NCBI RefSeq assembly: GCF_013362815.1
Contig: NZ_JABFVK010000013.1
Span: 1-64,000 of the forward strand
Length of the DNA: 64,000 nt
From: Hamadaea sp.
GTDB lineage: Bacteria > Actinomycetota > Actinomycetes > Mycobacteriales > Micromonosporaceae
Direction of reading: 5' to 3'
Position numbers and translations under genes: made by a program. Positions within the stretch are counted from its first letter, which is position 1. Each line of letters opens with the position of its first letter. This document shows positions 16,665-25,171 of this stretch, in pieces. The notes beneath the pieces were generated by a model. It was not told the origin of the DNA. It saw nothing but the letters and a program-made list of their open reading frames with translations, and ran no database searches.

Positions 16665-19433
16665 ATGGTATTTGCATCGACAGTGCATGTATCTAGGTTG
16701 CGCGGCCGGACCCGGGAGACCGAGGCCGTCGCGGCAGTGCTCGCCGGAGCCGCTGTCGGGCGGGGCGGGGCGCTGGTCTTCGCCGGCGAGCTCGGTCTCG
16801 GCAAGTCCGCGCTGCTTCAGCACGCTGTGCGTACGGCGACGGGGTTCCTCGTGTTGCAGACGGCGGGCGTGGCCGCCGAAGCTCATCTCGCGTACGCCGG
16901 ACTCATCCGCCTGCTGGAACCGTTGGCCGACGGCGTACCCCGGTTGGCCGAGGAGCACCGACGCACCGTACGCCGAATGCTGAGTGGCCAGAGCTGCCCG
17001 GACGCCGATCGGCTCCCGCTCCGGCTCGCCGTGCTGGAGCTGCTCGGTTCGGCCGGTCGTCCGGTGCTGTGCTGTGTGGACGATGTGGACGCCGCTGATC
17101 CCGCGACGGCAGACGTGCTCGCGTTCGTCGCCCGGCGGGTGGCCGACCGGCCGGTCGCGATGCTGCTCACCGCCGGGGACGGCGTCGACGGCGTACGCAC
17201 GCTCCAGCTTGAAGCGCTCGACTTCGCCGACAGCCGTGCGCTCGTCGCCGATCGGGCCGATCTCGTCGACGATGCCGTCGCCGCGCACCTCGCCGAGGTC
17301 GGCTGCGGCAATCCGCAGGCCCTCGTCGATCTGGCCGAATCGCTCACTCCCGGGCAACGGGCGGGCGCCGCACCGTTGCCGAACGGGTTGCCCGGGGCCA
17401 GTTCGCTGCGGCAGGCGTACCGGGCGAGGATCGCCGGACTGCCTACGGAGACTCGGGACCTGCTTCTTCTGACGGCGGCCGAGGCGGCGGCGACGGCGGA
17501 GTCCCTGCCCACCGCCATGCTCGCCCGGGTGGCCGAGGTACGCGATCTCGCGCTGGGCTCGCTGAGTCCGGCCGAACTGTCCGGCGTCGTACGCGTCGCC
17601 GACGGCGTGGTGTCCTTCGCGCAACCGCTCGTCCGGCAGACCGCGTACGAGCTCGTCCCGCTGGCCCGGCGACGGGCGGCGCACCGGCTCCTCGCCGAGC
17701 AGGCCGATCAGCCGGCTGACCGGCTGCGTCGCGTCCTGCACCTCGCGGCGGCCGGTGATGCGCCCGATCCGGTGTTGGCCGAGCGGCTGGCCGAGGTGGC
17801 GGCGGATGCCGTTCGGCCCGGTCCGGCGGCCATCGCCTTCGAAGCCGCGGCCGAGCTGGCCGGGGATTCGCAGACCGCCGCCGCGTACCTCATCGCCGCA
17901 GCTCGCTCCGGGTGGCTGGCCGGTCGTCCGGCGTACGCCCGCCGCCTCATCACCCGAGTCCGGCGTACGCTCGCCGACGTCCCGCGTACGCCCGAAGCAG
18001 ACCGCGTCCTCGGCCAGACCGACCTGCTCCTCGGCGAGATCGAGCTGCGCTCCGGTGCGACCGCGGCCGCCCTGGACGCCCTGCTCGCGGCGGCCGACCG
18101 CCTCGCCCGACAGCACCGGGAGCTGGCCGTGAGTGTCCTCATGCGAGCGTCGGAGGCGGCCCGCTTCTCCGGCGAATACCCGCGGATAACCGAGGTGCGC
18201 GCTCGGGCGGAGGCGCTGCGGCGGCCGGGTGACTCGCTCCGGCTGCGCTTCGTGTTCGCCCAGATCGAGGGGTTCGCCGCGACCTTCACCGGCCGCTTCG
18301 ACCAGGCGAAACCGGCTCTGCGGGAGGCGATCGCCCTCAGCGAGCGGCTCGGCGAACCGGGCGCGCTGACCGCCGCCGGAGCAGCTGCGTTACTGCTCGG
18401 CGACGATCACACCGCGTTGCGGGTGACCGAACGGGCCTGTGCCTCGGCCGACGCCGCCGGAGACCGGGCGGTCTTACCGGTGACGCTCGAACTGACGGCG
18501 TACGCCCAGTTCTGGCTCGGCCGCCATGACGCCGTCCGGCAGTCCTGTCTGGCCGGACTCCGGGCGGCCCGAGCCGGTGGGCAGGAGAACTACGCAGGCG
18601 ACCATCTCGGTCTGCTCGCCGTGCTGGCCGCCGTACGCGGTGACGCCGACGAATGCCGATCGCAGCTGGCCCGGCTGCGTACGCCGATCGAGGCGGGCCG
18701 GGTCAGCCGGCCGCGTGTCCTGCGGGACTGGGCGCTCGGAGTGCTCGACTTGGCCGCGGGCCGGCCTGCCGAGGCGTTGAGCCGATTCGCGGGCATCGCC
18801 GATCCGGCCACCGGCCACGGGCACGTGGTCGTCCAGGTGCTGGCGACACCGTGGCTGGTCGAGGCGGCCGCTCGAAGTGGGGCCGGTGACCTGGCCCGGC
18901 CCGCCTGGCAGGCGTACGACCAGTGGGCGGAGCTCACCGGCGACCCAGTACGCCGTGCGCTGTCCCGGCGATGCCGAGCGCTGTTGGCGGAGCGGGGGAG
19001 TGCCGAGGCCGAACGGCATTTCCGGGTGGCGCTGGAGTTGCACGGTTCCTCGGACGCCGACTTCGAACACGCCCGTACGCAGCTGCTGCTCGGCCAGGAC
19101 CTCCGGCGTACGCGGCGGCCCCGGGACGCCCGGGAGCATCTGCATCGGGCGGCCGACCTGTTCCAGTCCGCCGGCGCGGACTACTGGATCGACCAGGTCC
19201 GGGCCGAACTGCGGGCGGCGGGCGAACCGGTCGCGTCCCCCGGGCCGGACGCGACCGCCGCGCTGACGGCGCAACAGTTGCAGATCGCGCAACTGGTCGC
19301 CGACGGCTCGACCAATCGCGAGGTCGCGGCGCAGCTGTTCATCAGCACCCGGACCGTCGACCATCACATGCGCAACATCTTCCACCGGCTCGGCATCCGC
19401 TCGCGGACCGAGCTGGTACGCGCCCTGCGTTAG
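16665..19433 (+). CDS. Large ATP-binding LuxR family regulator (LAL type)
   Basis: Regulator of 922 residues. The N-terminus holds an AAA-type ATPase with Walker A GELGLGKS (about residues 46-53) and Walker B LCCVDDVD; the middle ~600 residues are Ala/Leu/Arg-rich helical repeats of TPR type; the C-terminus is a LuxR helix-turn-helix (NREVAAQLFISTRTVDHHMR, about 883-902). LAL proteins usually activate local pathways on binding ATP and a ligand. ATG 16665 is chosen because it follows a palindrome and a short leader. The gene ends overlapping a convergent SnoaL-like gene by four bases; that gene carries a similar upstream palindrome. Confidence 0.85.
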   Translation: MVFASTVHVSRLRGRTRETEAVAAVLAGAAVGRGGALVFAGELGLGKSALLQHAVRTATGFLVLQTAGVAAEAHLAYAGLIRLLEPLADGVPRLAEEHRRTVRRMLSGQSCPDADRLPLRLAVLELLGSAGRPVLCCVDDVDAADPATADVLAFVARRVADRPVAMLLTAGDGVDGVRTLQLEALDFADSRALVADRADLVDDAVAAHLAEVGCGNPQALVDLAESLTPGQRAGAAPLPNGLPGASSLRQAYRARIAGLPTETRDLLLLTAAEAAATAESLPTAMLARVAEVRDLALGSLSPAELSGVVRVADGVVSFAQPLVRQTAYELVPLARRRAAHRLLAEQADQPADRLRRVLHLAAAGDAPDPVLAERLAEVAADAVRPGPAAIAFEAAAELAGDSQTAAAYLIAAARSGWLAGRPAYARRLITRVRRTLADVPRTPEADRVLGQTDLLLGEIELRSGATAAALDALLAAADRLARQHRELAVSVLMRASEAARFSGEYPRITEVRARAEALRRPGDSLRLRFVFAQIEGFAATFTGRFDQAKPALREAIALSERLGEPGALTAAGAAALLLGDDHTALRVTERACASADAAGDRAVLPVTLELTAYAQFWLGRHDAVRQSCLAGLRAARAGGQENYAGDHLGLLAVLAAVRGDADECRSQLARLRTPIEAGRVSRPRVLRDWALGVLDLAAGRPAEALSRFAGIADPATGHGHVVVQVLATPWLVEAAARSGAGDLARPAWQAYDQWAELTGDPVRRALSRRCRALLAERGSAEAERHFRVALELHGSSDADFEHARTQLLLGQDLRRTRRPRDAREHLHRAADLFQSAGADYWIDQVRAELRAAGEPVASPGPDATAALTAQQLQIAQLVADGSTNREVAAQLFISTRTVDHHMRNIFHRLGIRSRTELVRALR

Positions 19434-19789
19434 AACATGCCGTACGGGGTCTCCGACTCCGGCGGCACCGGCTGGACGACATCCCAGTGTTCGACGATCT
19501 TGCCGTCGGCCAGCCGCCAGATGTCGACCACCGCGAGCTCCTCGGTAGGCGTACTCATCCGGTAATGGAGGACGACGAGGTCGTTTTCGGCGATCACACG
19601 CTTGAGGTCGAGTTTCGCCCCCGCGACCGGCGCAGTCTTCATATACGCGACGAACGCGTCCCGGCCGGACGGATTGCCCGGGCTGTGCTCCACGAAGTCC
19701 TCGTGCAGCAGCGTATGCAGGATGTCGATGTTGCCGGCGGCGAACTCGGCGAAGCCGTTGAGGACGAGGTCCTTGTTGCTGTGCGTCAT
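19430..19789 (-). CDS. SnoaL-like polyketide cyclase/NTF2-fold protein
   Basis: Protein of 119 residues resembling the SnoaL-like family: it has the FVEHSPGNPSGRDAFVAYMK segment, VVLHYRM and the DIWRLADGKIVEHWDVVQP end that lines the cavity in these proteins. ATG 19789 is used; GTG 19798 would add three residues, and neither has a strong ribosome site. Convergent with the LuxR regulator, and likely its target through the palindrome at 19827-19841. Reaction unknown. Confidence 0.72.
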   Translation of the reverse strand: MTHSNKDLVLNGFAEFAAGNIDILHTLLHEDFVEHSPGNPSGRDAFVAYMKTAPVAGAKLDLKRVIAENDLVVLHYRMSTPTEELAVVDIWRLADGKIVEHWDVVQPVPPESETPYGMF

Positions 19790-19826
19790 GTGGATCACGC
19801 TCGCAGCAAGCGCCTTGCCCGGTCTA

Positions 19827-19841
19827 TTACCTCACAGGTAA
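19827..19841. promoter_or_regulatory. Palindrome before the SnoaL-like gene, similar to the LuxR upstream site
   Basis: TTACC-TCACA-GGTAA, 38 bases before the SnoaL-like ATG and 64 before rpmJ. Read on the other strand the core is TTACCTGTGAGGTAA, differing from the site at 16639 by one inserted base. Confidence 0.45.
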
Positions 19842-19904
19842 CGCGGAATAGGCCGCCGCCGATCGGCGTTGCAGCGCACGTTCCACCATCGAAGGGAGAG
19901 TGCG

Positions 19905-20027
19905 ATGAAGGTTCGCAGCTCACTGCGGTCGCTCAAGCAGAAGCCGGGTTCGCGGGTCGTCCGCCGGCACGGCAAGCTGCTGGTGATCAACAAGCGGGAT
20001 CCGCGGCTGAAGGCCCGCCAGGGCTGA
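19905..20027 (+). CDS. rpmJ: Ribosomal protein L36, cysteine-free paralogue
   Basis: A 40-residue basic protein, ATG 19905 after GAAGGGAGAG. It starts [19 protein letters not shown] and ends with [12 protein letters not shown], which is the zinc-independent (C-minus) L36. The four Cys/His zinc ligands of normal L36 are missing. In actinobacteria such paralogues replace the zinc form when zinc is scarce, usually under Zur control; I see no clear Zur box here. It is a large-subunit ribosomal component. Confidence 0.85.
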   Translation: MKVRSSLRSLKQKPGSRVVRRHGKLLVINKRDPRLKARQG

Positions 20028-20053
20028 CGCGGCATTCGTGAGACAGTGGGGGT

Positions 20054-20872
20054 ATGCCAGTCGCGGAGACCGCGGATCGGCTCGCCCCGGCGTACTTGCG
20101 GCATGCCGTCGGGATGTACCGCGGGTATCACTACAGTGGCCAGCAGCCGGGCGTACACCGCGGGCTGCCGTCACTGGGCGTCACCGTCGTCATCAGCCTC
20201 GATGCCCCGACCCTGGTCGCACTGGACGCGGGGGAACCCGCACTCGGCTACGCGTCGCTCGCCTCGGGGATGACAGTCGGTCCCGCTTACATTCCGCACG
20301 ACGGCTCGCAGTACGGCGTACAACTTGAATTGACTCCGGCTGGAGCACGTGACCTGCTGGGGCTGCCCGCGGCCCCGCTGGCCGCTGCCGTCGTGCCGCT
20401 TCCGGACCTGCTGGGCCCGGACGCGCGCGAGCTGATCGATCGACTGGCCGCCGCGCCTGATTGGCCGCGACGGTTCGACGTGCTCGACGAAATCCTCACG
20501 CGGCGGCTGGATCGCGCTCCGCGGCGCGATCCAGCCGCGGAGGTCGCGCAAGCTTGGGACATTCTCGTCGCCCAGCAAGGAGTGGTACGCGTAGAGCAGC
20601 TGGCGAAGGCGGTCGGTTGGAGCAGACGCCACCTGTCAGCGCGATTCGCGGCCGAATTCGGCGTCTCGCCCAAAGACGCGGCCCGCATCGCCCGGTTCGA
20701 CCGATCGCACCGGCTGCTTCGCGCCGACCGGAAGCTGTCGCTGGCCGACATCAGCGCGCGATGCGGCTACTACGACCAGCCCCACCTCGACCGCGAATGG
20801 CGAGCGTTGGCCGGAGCCGCGCCGACCACCTGGCTCGCCGAGGAGAACCTGCCGCTGCGCCCGCTCGATTGA
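20054..20872 (+). CDS. AraC family transcriptional regulator
   Basis: Regulator of 272 residues with an N-terminal beta-rich sensor domain (about 10-130, GYHYSGQQPGVHRGLPS) and a C-terminal AraC double helix-turn-helix (about 170-260: VEQLAKAVGWSRRHLSARF, then LSLADISARCGYYDQPHLDR). The sensor resembles that of AraC proteins that guard small enzyme genes. A GACAGT hexamer lies 6 bases before ATG 20054, next to a G-rich stretch, so it may be leaderless. Target unknown; the neighbours are a nucleotidyltransferase and a VOC protein. Confidence 0.75.
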   Translation: MPVAETADRLAPAYLRHAVGMYRGYHYSGQQPGVHRGLPSLGVTVVISLDAPTLVALDAGEPALGYASLASGMTVGPAYIPHDGSQYGVQLELTPAGARDLLGLPAAPLAAAVVPLPDLLGPDARELIDRLAAAPDWPRRFDVLDEILTRRLDRAPRRDPAAEVAQAWDILVAQQGVVRVEQLAKAVGWSRRHLSARFAAEFGVSPKDAARIARFDRSHRLLRADRKLSLADISARCGYYDQPHLDREWRALAGAAPTTWLAEENLPLRPLD

Positions 20873-20873
20873 G

Positions 20874-21524
20874 CTAAGCCACCGGTGGGTGGCCGAGCGC
20901 GTCGTCGACCACAGCCTCCCACGGATGCGGCTGCTTCCACGGCGGGGCCAGCCGTGGCCGCAGCCAGGCCAGCTGTTCGTGATCCAGGTGGGCGACGGCG
21001 TCGACGAAGTCGCTCCGGTCTTTCTCCCTGGCGTCCCTCGCCTTCAAGAGGAGCACAATCTCCGGTGTGAGGTAAGGGATTCCACCGGGGCTCCGCCGGA
21101 TGAGGTCCGCCAGCGGCCAGCGGATCTTCCCGCCCCGATGGAAGATCCAGTCCGAGTCGTCGCTCGACGCGAAGAGCACCTGGACGTCGCCGCACTCCGG
21201 CGGCAGATCCTTGGTGAACGAGACGGTCATCCGGCCCGGCTCGATGTCGAAGCCCTGTTCGGCGGGCCGGCTCTCGTTCGTCTGCTCGTCGGTGACCACC
21301 GGCCCGAACGGCCGCATCACCTCGAGGAGATGGGCGAAGTCGGCGGCCAGGACCAGCACGTCGAGATCGGAATGGTCTCGGCGTACCGCACCGGTGAGGA
21401 AATCCACCGCCCAGCCGCCTGCGATTCCGTGGAGTCGCCGGTATCGAGTGAACAGCTCTTGGAATGCGGTGATCTGCGGATGCTCATCGGGATGCACGGT
21501 CGGATTCTGCGCCCGATTTCCCAT
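20874..21524 (-). CDS. Aminoglycoside/lincosamide-type nucleotidyltransferase family protein
   Basis: Protein of 216 residues with the nucleotidyltransferase signature GGWAVDFLTG...RDHSDLDVLV (about 36-58), whose acidic residues bind metal and NTP. This pattern is shared by ANT(2'') and LinB-type resistance enzymes and by many uncharacterised relatives in soil actinomycetes. It could modify an antibiotic or another small molecule; resistance is not shown by sequence alone. Divergent from a VOC gene with only 41 bases between them. Confidence 0.7.
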   Translation of the reverse strand: MGNRAQNPTVHPDEHPQITAFQELFTRYRRLHGIAGGWAVDFLTGAVRRDHSDLDVLVLAADFAHLLEVMRPFGPVVTDEQTNESRPAEQGFDIEPGRMTVSFTKDLPPECGDVQVLFASSDDSDWIFHRGGKIRWPLADLIRRSPGGIPYLTPEIVLLLKARDAREKDRSDFVDAVAHLDHEQLAWLRPRLAPPWKQPHPWEAVVDDALGHPPVA

Positions 21525-21565
21525 TCGTCCAAGCCTTGGCGGTCGCGACGCGGGACCCTGAGGAC

Positions 21566-21964
21566 ATGAGCGAAATCAAGACGGCCGTTTGGCCGGTACT
21601 GCGGTATCAGGACGCCGCCGAGGCGATCCGGTTCCTCGTCGAGGCGTTCGGGTTCGTCGAGAAAGCGGTATACGCCCGTGACGGCGGAGGCGTCGACCAC
21701 GCCGAGCTGACCTGGCCCAACGGCGGCGGAGTCATGCTGTCGAGCCGGTCGGCCGACGGTGACGAAGTGCGTACTGCGCCTGGAATGGGCTCGGTGTATC
21801 TGGTGACCGACGAGCCCGACCAGCTCCACGATCGGGCGGTCGCTGCGGGGGCGAAGATCGTGCGCGGACTGCGCGACGAGGACTACGGCTCGCGGGGTTT
21901 CACCGCTCGTGACCCGGAAGGCGTGGTGTGGAGCTTCGGCACGTACGCCGGAGAACCCGACTGA
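21566..21964 (+). CDS. VOC (glyoxalase/bleomycin-resistance-like) protein
   Basis: Protein of 132 residues with two beta-alpha-beta-beta-beta halves: PVLRYQDAAEAIRFLVEAFG at the start and GSRGFTARDPEGVVWSFGTY at the end. The end resembles the PhnB-like subgroup. It may bind a metal and act on, or sequester, a small molecule. ATG 21566 has GAGG close by. Its stop codon lies inside the left extension of palindrome B1. Confidence 0.7.
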   Translation: MSEIKTAVWPVLRYQDAAEAIRFLVEAFGFVEKAVYARDGGGVDHAELTWPNGGGVMLSSRSADGDEVRTAPGMGSVYLVTDEPDQLHDRAVAAGAKIVRGLRDEDYGSRGFTARDPEGVVWSFGTYAGEPD

Positions 21965-22028
21965 TCATGGGCGGCCATGATCAGCGGAAGATTCGCGGTG
22001 CCATAACCCCGCATTTTCTCCGTTGATC
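21963..22028. repeat. Palindrome family B, copy 1
   Basis: The 50-bp palindromic core (21979-22028) begins GATCAGCGGA and ends TCCGTTGATC. A 16-bp extension (21963-21978) overlaps the stop of the VOC gene. The reverse complement of this whole element matches 35405-35470 with its extension intact; a third core is at 37843-37892. Confidence 0.8.
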
Positions 22029-22114
22029 TCCGCCAAGCACGTCGGACGCCGGACCGGCCCCGACAACCGGTGGCCGGGTCGGGACGATGCCACGCAAGCG
22101 CGATACTGGCCGGC

Positions 22115-22882
22115 ATGACGGGTAGGAGACGAGGGCGTGGCGGCGTCAGCGAGCCGGTCGACTTCGGCACCGCGGATTTGATCCCCGACGCTGACCATCC
22201 GTCCAGTTGGACCCTGCTGTACGACGGTCGGCCTCAGTCACATGTCGATCTTGCGAATCCGGCCCGGCTGCACTTCGAGTACATGCGCCACCTCGCCGCG
22301 ATAATCGACACGGCCTGGGCGCCGGGCCTCCCGTTGCGTGTGCTGCACCTCGGCGGCGGCGCGCTGTCGCTGCCGCGCTACGTGGCCGCGACTCGGTCCC
22401 GATCGGCGCAGCTCGTGATCGAGCGTGACGGCGCCTTGGTCGCGCTGGTTCGCGAGAACGCCCCGTTGCCGCCGAAATCCAGCATCCGGGTACGCATCGC
22501 CGATGCCGTCGCCGCCTTGCCCACCATCGCCGACGCCCGATTCGACCTCGTCATCGGTGACTTCCCCGGGCAGCCGGCCGAGCTTACTCCCGACATTGCC
22601 CGGGTGCTCGCACCGCAGGGTATCTACGCGGCCAACGTGATCGACGGCCCGCCCCTGCGCGAGACTCGGCAGCATGTGGTCGCGGCGAAGGCCGCCTTCG
22701 ACGACGTCTGCCTGCTGGCGGACCGGGCGGTCCTGCGGCGTCGGCGGCCCGGCAACCTCGTGCTGGCCGCGAGCAAGGAGCGCCCGCTGCCCATGACCGA
22801 GCTCAACCGCCTGGCGGCCAAGGAGCCTCAGCCCGTCCAGCTCGTGCACGACTTCGGTGACGCCGACTTCTCCTTCGGATGA
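22115..22882 (+). CDS. Spermidine-synthase-like methyltransferase-fold protein
   Basis: Protein of 255 residues with a Rossmann fold: LRVLHLGGGALSLPRYVA is motif I and FDLVIGDFPGQ is the acidic catalytic-strand region. This resembles the spermidine-synthase-like proteins of actinobacteria, many of which lack the polyamine residues and have unknown substrates. ATG 22115 sits 7 bases after GATACT and has no ribosome site, so the transcript is probably leaderless. It overlaps the next gene by ATGA. Confidence 0.7.
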   Translation: MTGRRRGRGGVSEPVDFGTADLIPDADHPSSWTLLYDGRPQSHVDLANPARLHFEYMRHLAAIIDTAWAPGLPLRVLHLGGGALSLPRYVAATRSRSAQLVIERDGALVALVRENAPLPPKSSIRVRIADAVAALPTIADARFDLVIGDFPGQPAELTPDIARVLAPQGIYAANVIDGPPLRETRQHVVAAKAAFDDVCLLADRAVLRRRRPGNLVLAASKERPLPMTELNRLAAKEPQPVQLVHDFGDADFSFG

Positions 22883-23496
22883 TCACCGTCGTGGCGCTAT
22901 CCTCCATGATCGTGACGGTGGCGGAGGACATTCTGGCTCGGGTGCTGGCCCGCCCGGCGGTGAACGGCGTACGCGTGATCGGGGTGGACGGCGGAGCCGG
23001 GGGCGGTAAGAGCACCCTCGCCCGGCAGCTCGCCGAGCTCTCCGGCGCAGGGCTGGTCGAGATCGACGACTTCGTCTCATGGGACGACTTCGCGGGCTGG
23101 TGGCCCCGGTTCGACGAGCAGGTGCTCGAACCGCTTCTGGCCGGCAAGGACGCCCACTACCAGGTACGCGACTGGATCAACGACTGGCGCGGTGGTTCGC
23201 TGGGCGGCTGGAAGACGCTGCCGTGGCAGCCGCTGGTCGTGATCGAGGGGGTCACCTGCACCCGGCTGGCGACCGAGGGGCGGCTCGCGTACGGGGTCTT
23301 CGTGGAAGCGCCCGCCGACGTGCGGATGGCGCGCGGACTGGCCCGCGGTCACGGGCAAGAGTATGACGTCCGGTGGCTGTGGGAACGGTGGCTCGTCGAG
23401 GAGGGCGAGTTCTTCGCCGCCGACCGTACGCGAGAACGCGCGGATGCGGTGCTGGACACCGGTTGCGACCCGGCCACGGTGACGTACCGAGTCTGA
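22879..23496 (+). CDS. Uridine-kinase-like P-loop NTPase
   Basis: Protein of 205 residues with Walker A GVDGGAGGGKSTLARQL (about 34-50) and the kinase pattern LVEIDDFVSWDDF...WWPRFDEQVLEPLL, followed by LVVIEGVTCTRL and RGLARG as in small nucleoside or uridine kinase relatives. Likely phosphorylates a nucleoside or similar hydroxylated compound. Its start overlaps the stop of the preceding gene; ATG 22909 is another possibility. Confidence 0.7.
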   Translation: MITVVALSSMIVTVAEDILARVLARPAVNGVRVIGVDGGAGGGKSTLARQLAELSGAGLVEIDDFVSWDDFAGWWPRFDEQVLEPLLAGKDAHYQVRDWINDWRGGSLGGWKTLPWQPLVVIEGVTCTRLATEGRLAYGVFVEAPADVRMARGLARGHGQEYDVRWLWERWLVEEGEFFAADRTRERADAVLDTGCDPATVTYRV

Positions 23497-23574
23497 CCGG
23501 TCCACCTACGGTTCCACCCAGGTTCCACCCGTGGGTGGCAGCCTTCCGACGCCGAGATCCCTAGCGTCGAGCGC

Positions 23575-24084
23575 ATGAATTACGCGCAGATCCTGCTCAT
23601 CGCCGCCCTCATCGTGTGGACCATGGTCCGCCGGATGGCCGGGCAGCCCGTCCAGAGCCGTCGCATGCTCATCATCCCGTTGGGCGTGACGGTCGCGGGC
23701 GTGGCCCAGCTGGACGCCGGTCATCTGGCCACAGTGGACTTGGCGATCCTCGTGGTGCAGGCGGCGCTGTCGATCGGCCTCGGTCTTGCCCGGGGCGCGT
23801 CGGTCCGGCTGTACCTGCGAGACGGGGTCGCATGGTCCCGGTACCGCTGGCTGACCATCGGACTCTGGGTCGCGACCATCGGCGTACGCGTCGTCTTCGC
23901 CGTGATGACCGGCGCGCTCCGCTCGGGCGCCGCTGCGAGCGCGATGCCGTCGCTGCTGATCGGGCTCGGCGTCGGGCTGCTGGCCGAGGCGGCGCTCGTG
24001 CTCTTCCGGGTCACCACGAGCGAGCTGCCGCTGGCTCCGGACGATCGGGCGGGGCGTACGAGCCGCCGTCAGCCCATCCTGTAG
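23575..24084 (+). CDS. Integral membrane protein of the two-component system locus
   Basis: Protein of 169 residues with about five membrane segments and a polar, Arg-rich C-terminal tail. It resembles DUF1453/CcdC-like membrane proteins. TAGCGT lies 7 bases before ATG 23575, so it is probably leaderless. It ends 10 bases before the sensor kinase and is likely part of the same signalling unit. Confidence 0.6.
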   Translation: MNYAQILLIAALIVWTMVRRMAGQPVQSRRMLIIPLGVTVAGVAQLDAGHLATVDLAILVVQAALSIGLGLARGASVRLYLRDGVAWSRYRWLTIGLWVATIGVRVVFAVMTGALRSGAAASAMPSLLIGLGVGLLAEAALVLFRVTTSELPLAPDDRAGRTSRRQPIL

Positions 24085-24094
24085 AACACAGATC

Positions 24095-25171
24095 ATGTGG
24101 TTCACCACCATCCGTGGCCTGCTCGTTCTCGGGCTGGTCACGGTGGGCACCGTCAACAACGCCCCGGCGGGCCGGCTTCCGCTCACGGTCGGCCTGGTAG
24201 CCGTGGCGGCGTTGGGCTGGCTTGCCTGGTTGATCCGGCCGGACGACGACCACTGGCTGATCGCCGGATCGGCGGTGGTCGGCGTTGGCGGGGTGCTGCT
24301 GTGGGTCACGCCGAACGGGGTGGCTTTCGGATTCGTCGCCGCCGCCGCTGTTCGCGCTGCCCGCCGGCTGCGCCCGGCGTACTCGTTGATGGTGACGATG
24401 GGGCTCGCGGTCCTGTTCCTGATCGCGTGCCTGGTCACCGGGCGTGATCACGTGCTTTTGGGCGCGGGCCTGGGCGTGCTCGCGATCAGCGAGCTGGCGG
24501 GGCTGGCCCGGCGGCAGGCCGATCAGCTCCGCGAGCAGAGCCAGCTGGCCCAGGCCGAGCAGGCGCGGGCCGAGGCGCTCGCCCAGCGCGCCCAGCTCGC
24601 GCGCGAGGTGCACGACGTGCTCGCGCACTCGCTCGGCGCGCTCAGCGTGCAGCTCGAGTCGGCCGATGCGCTGCTCGAGCACGGCCGCGCGGAGCAGGCT
24701 CGCGTGGCGATCGGCCAGGCGGGACGTCTGGCCCGCGACGGCCTGGCCGAGACCCGGCGGGCGATCGGCGTGCTGCGCGGTGATTCCGTCCCGTTGTCTC
24801 AACTGGTACGCGATCTGGCCGCCGCGCACGAGGATCTCGTGACGGTACGCGTAGCGGGCGAAGAAGTCCTGCTGGACCCGCAGGTCTCGCTCGCGCTCTA
24901 CCGGACGGTGCAGGAGTCGCTGACCAACGTCCGCAAGTACGCACCCGGCGCGACGGTGACAGTGCAGCTGACCTACGAGCCGAAGCAGGTCGGGATGACG
25001 GTCACCGACACCGGCCCGGTACGCCCGACCGGAGTGCTCGCCACGACCGGCGGCGGATTCGGGCTGACCGGGCTGCGGGAGCGGGCCGAGCTGCTCGGCG
25101 GCACCTTCACCGCAGGCCCTTCGGAGGGTCGCGACATCGGGTGGACGGTGAGTGTCAGGATTCCCCTGTGA
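24095..25171 (+). CDS. NarL-type sensor histidine kinase
   Basis: Kinase of 358 residues. Four or five membrane segments fill the first 140 residues, with little outside the membrane, so it probably senses the membrane itself. A coiled-coil rich in Gln/Glu/Ala follows, then the HisKA_3 H-box REVHDVLAHSLG (about 170-180; phospho-His in VHD), the N-box QESLTNVRKYAPG and the G-box GGGFGLTGLRERAELLGG. It phosphorylates the overlapping response regulator (GTGA). Confidence 0.87.
   Translation: MWFTTIRGLLVLGLVTVGTVNNAPAGRLPLTVGLVAVAALGWLAWLIRPDDDHWLIAGSAVVGVGGVLLWVTPNGVAFGFVAAAAVRAARRLRPAYSLMVTMGLAVLFLIACLVTGRDHVLLGAGLGVLAISELAGLARRQADQLREQSQLAQAEQARAEALAQRAQLAREVHDVLAHSLGALSVQLESADALLEHGRAEQARVAIGQAGRLARDGLAETRRAIGVLRGDSVPLSQLVRDLAAAHEDLVTVRVAGEEVLLDPQVSLALYRTVQESLTNVRKYAPGATVTVQLTYEPKQVGMTVTDTGPVRPTGVLATTGGGFGLTGLRERAELLGGTFTAGPSEGRDIGWTVSVRIPL

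Noticed and set aside
20874-21524. Firm call as an aminoglycoside resistance gene
   Set aside because: The nucleotidyltransferase signature is shared by many uncharacterised proteins; specificity cannot be read from sequence.
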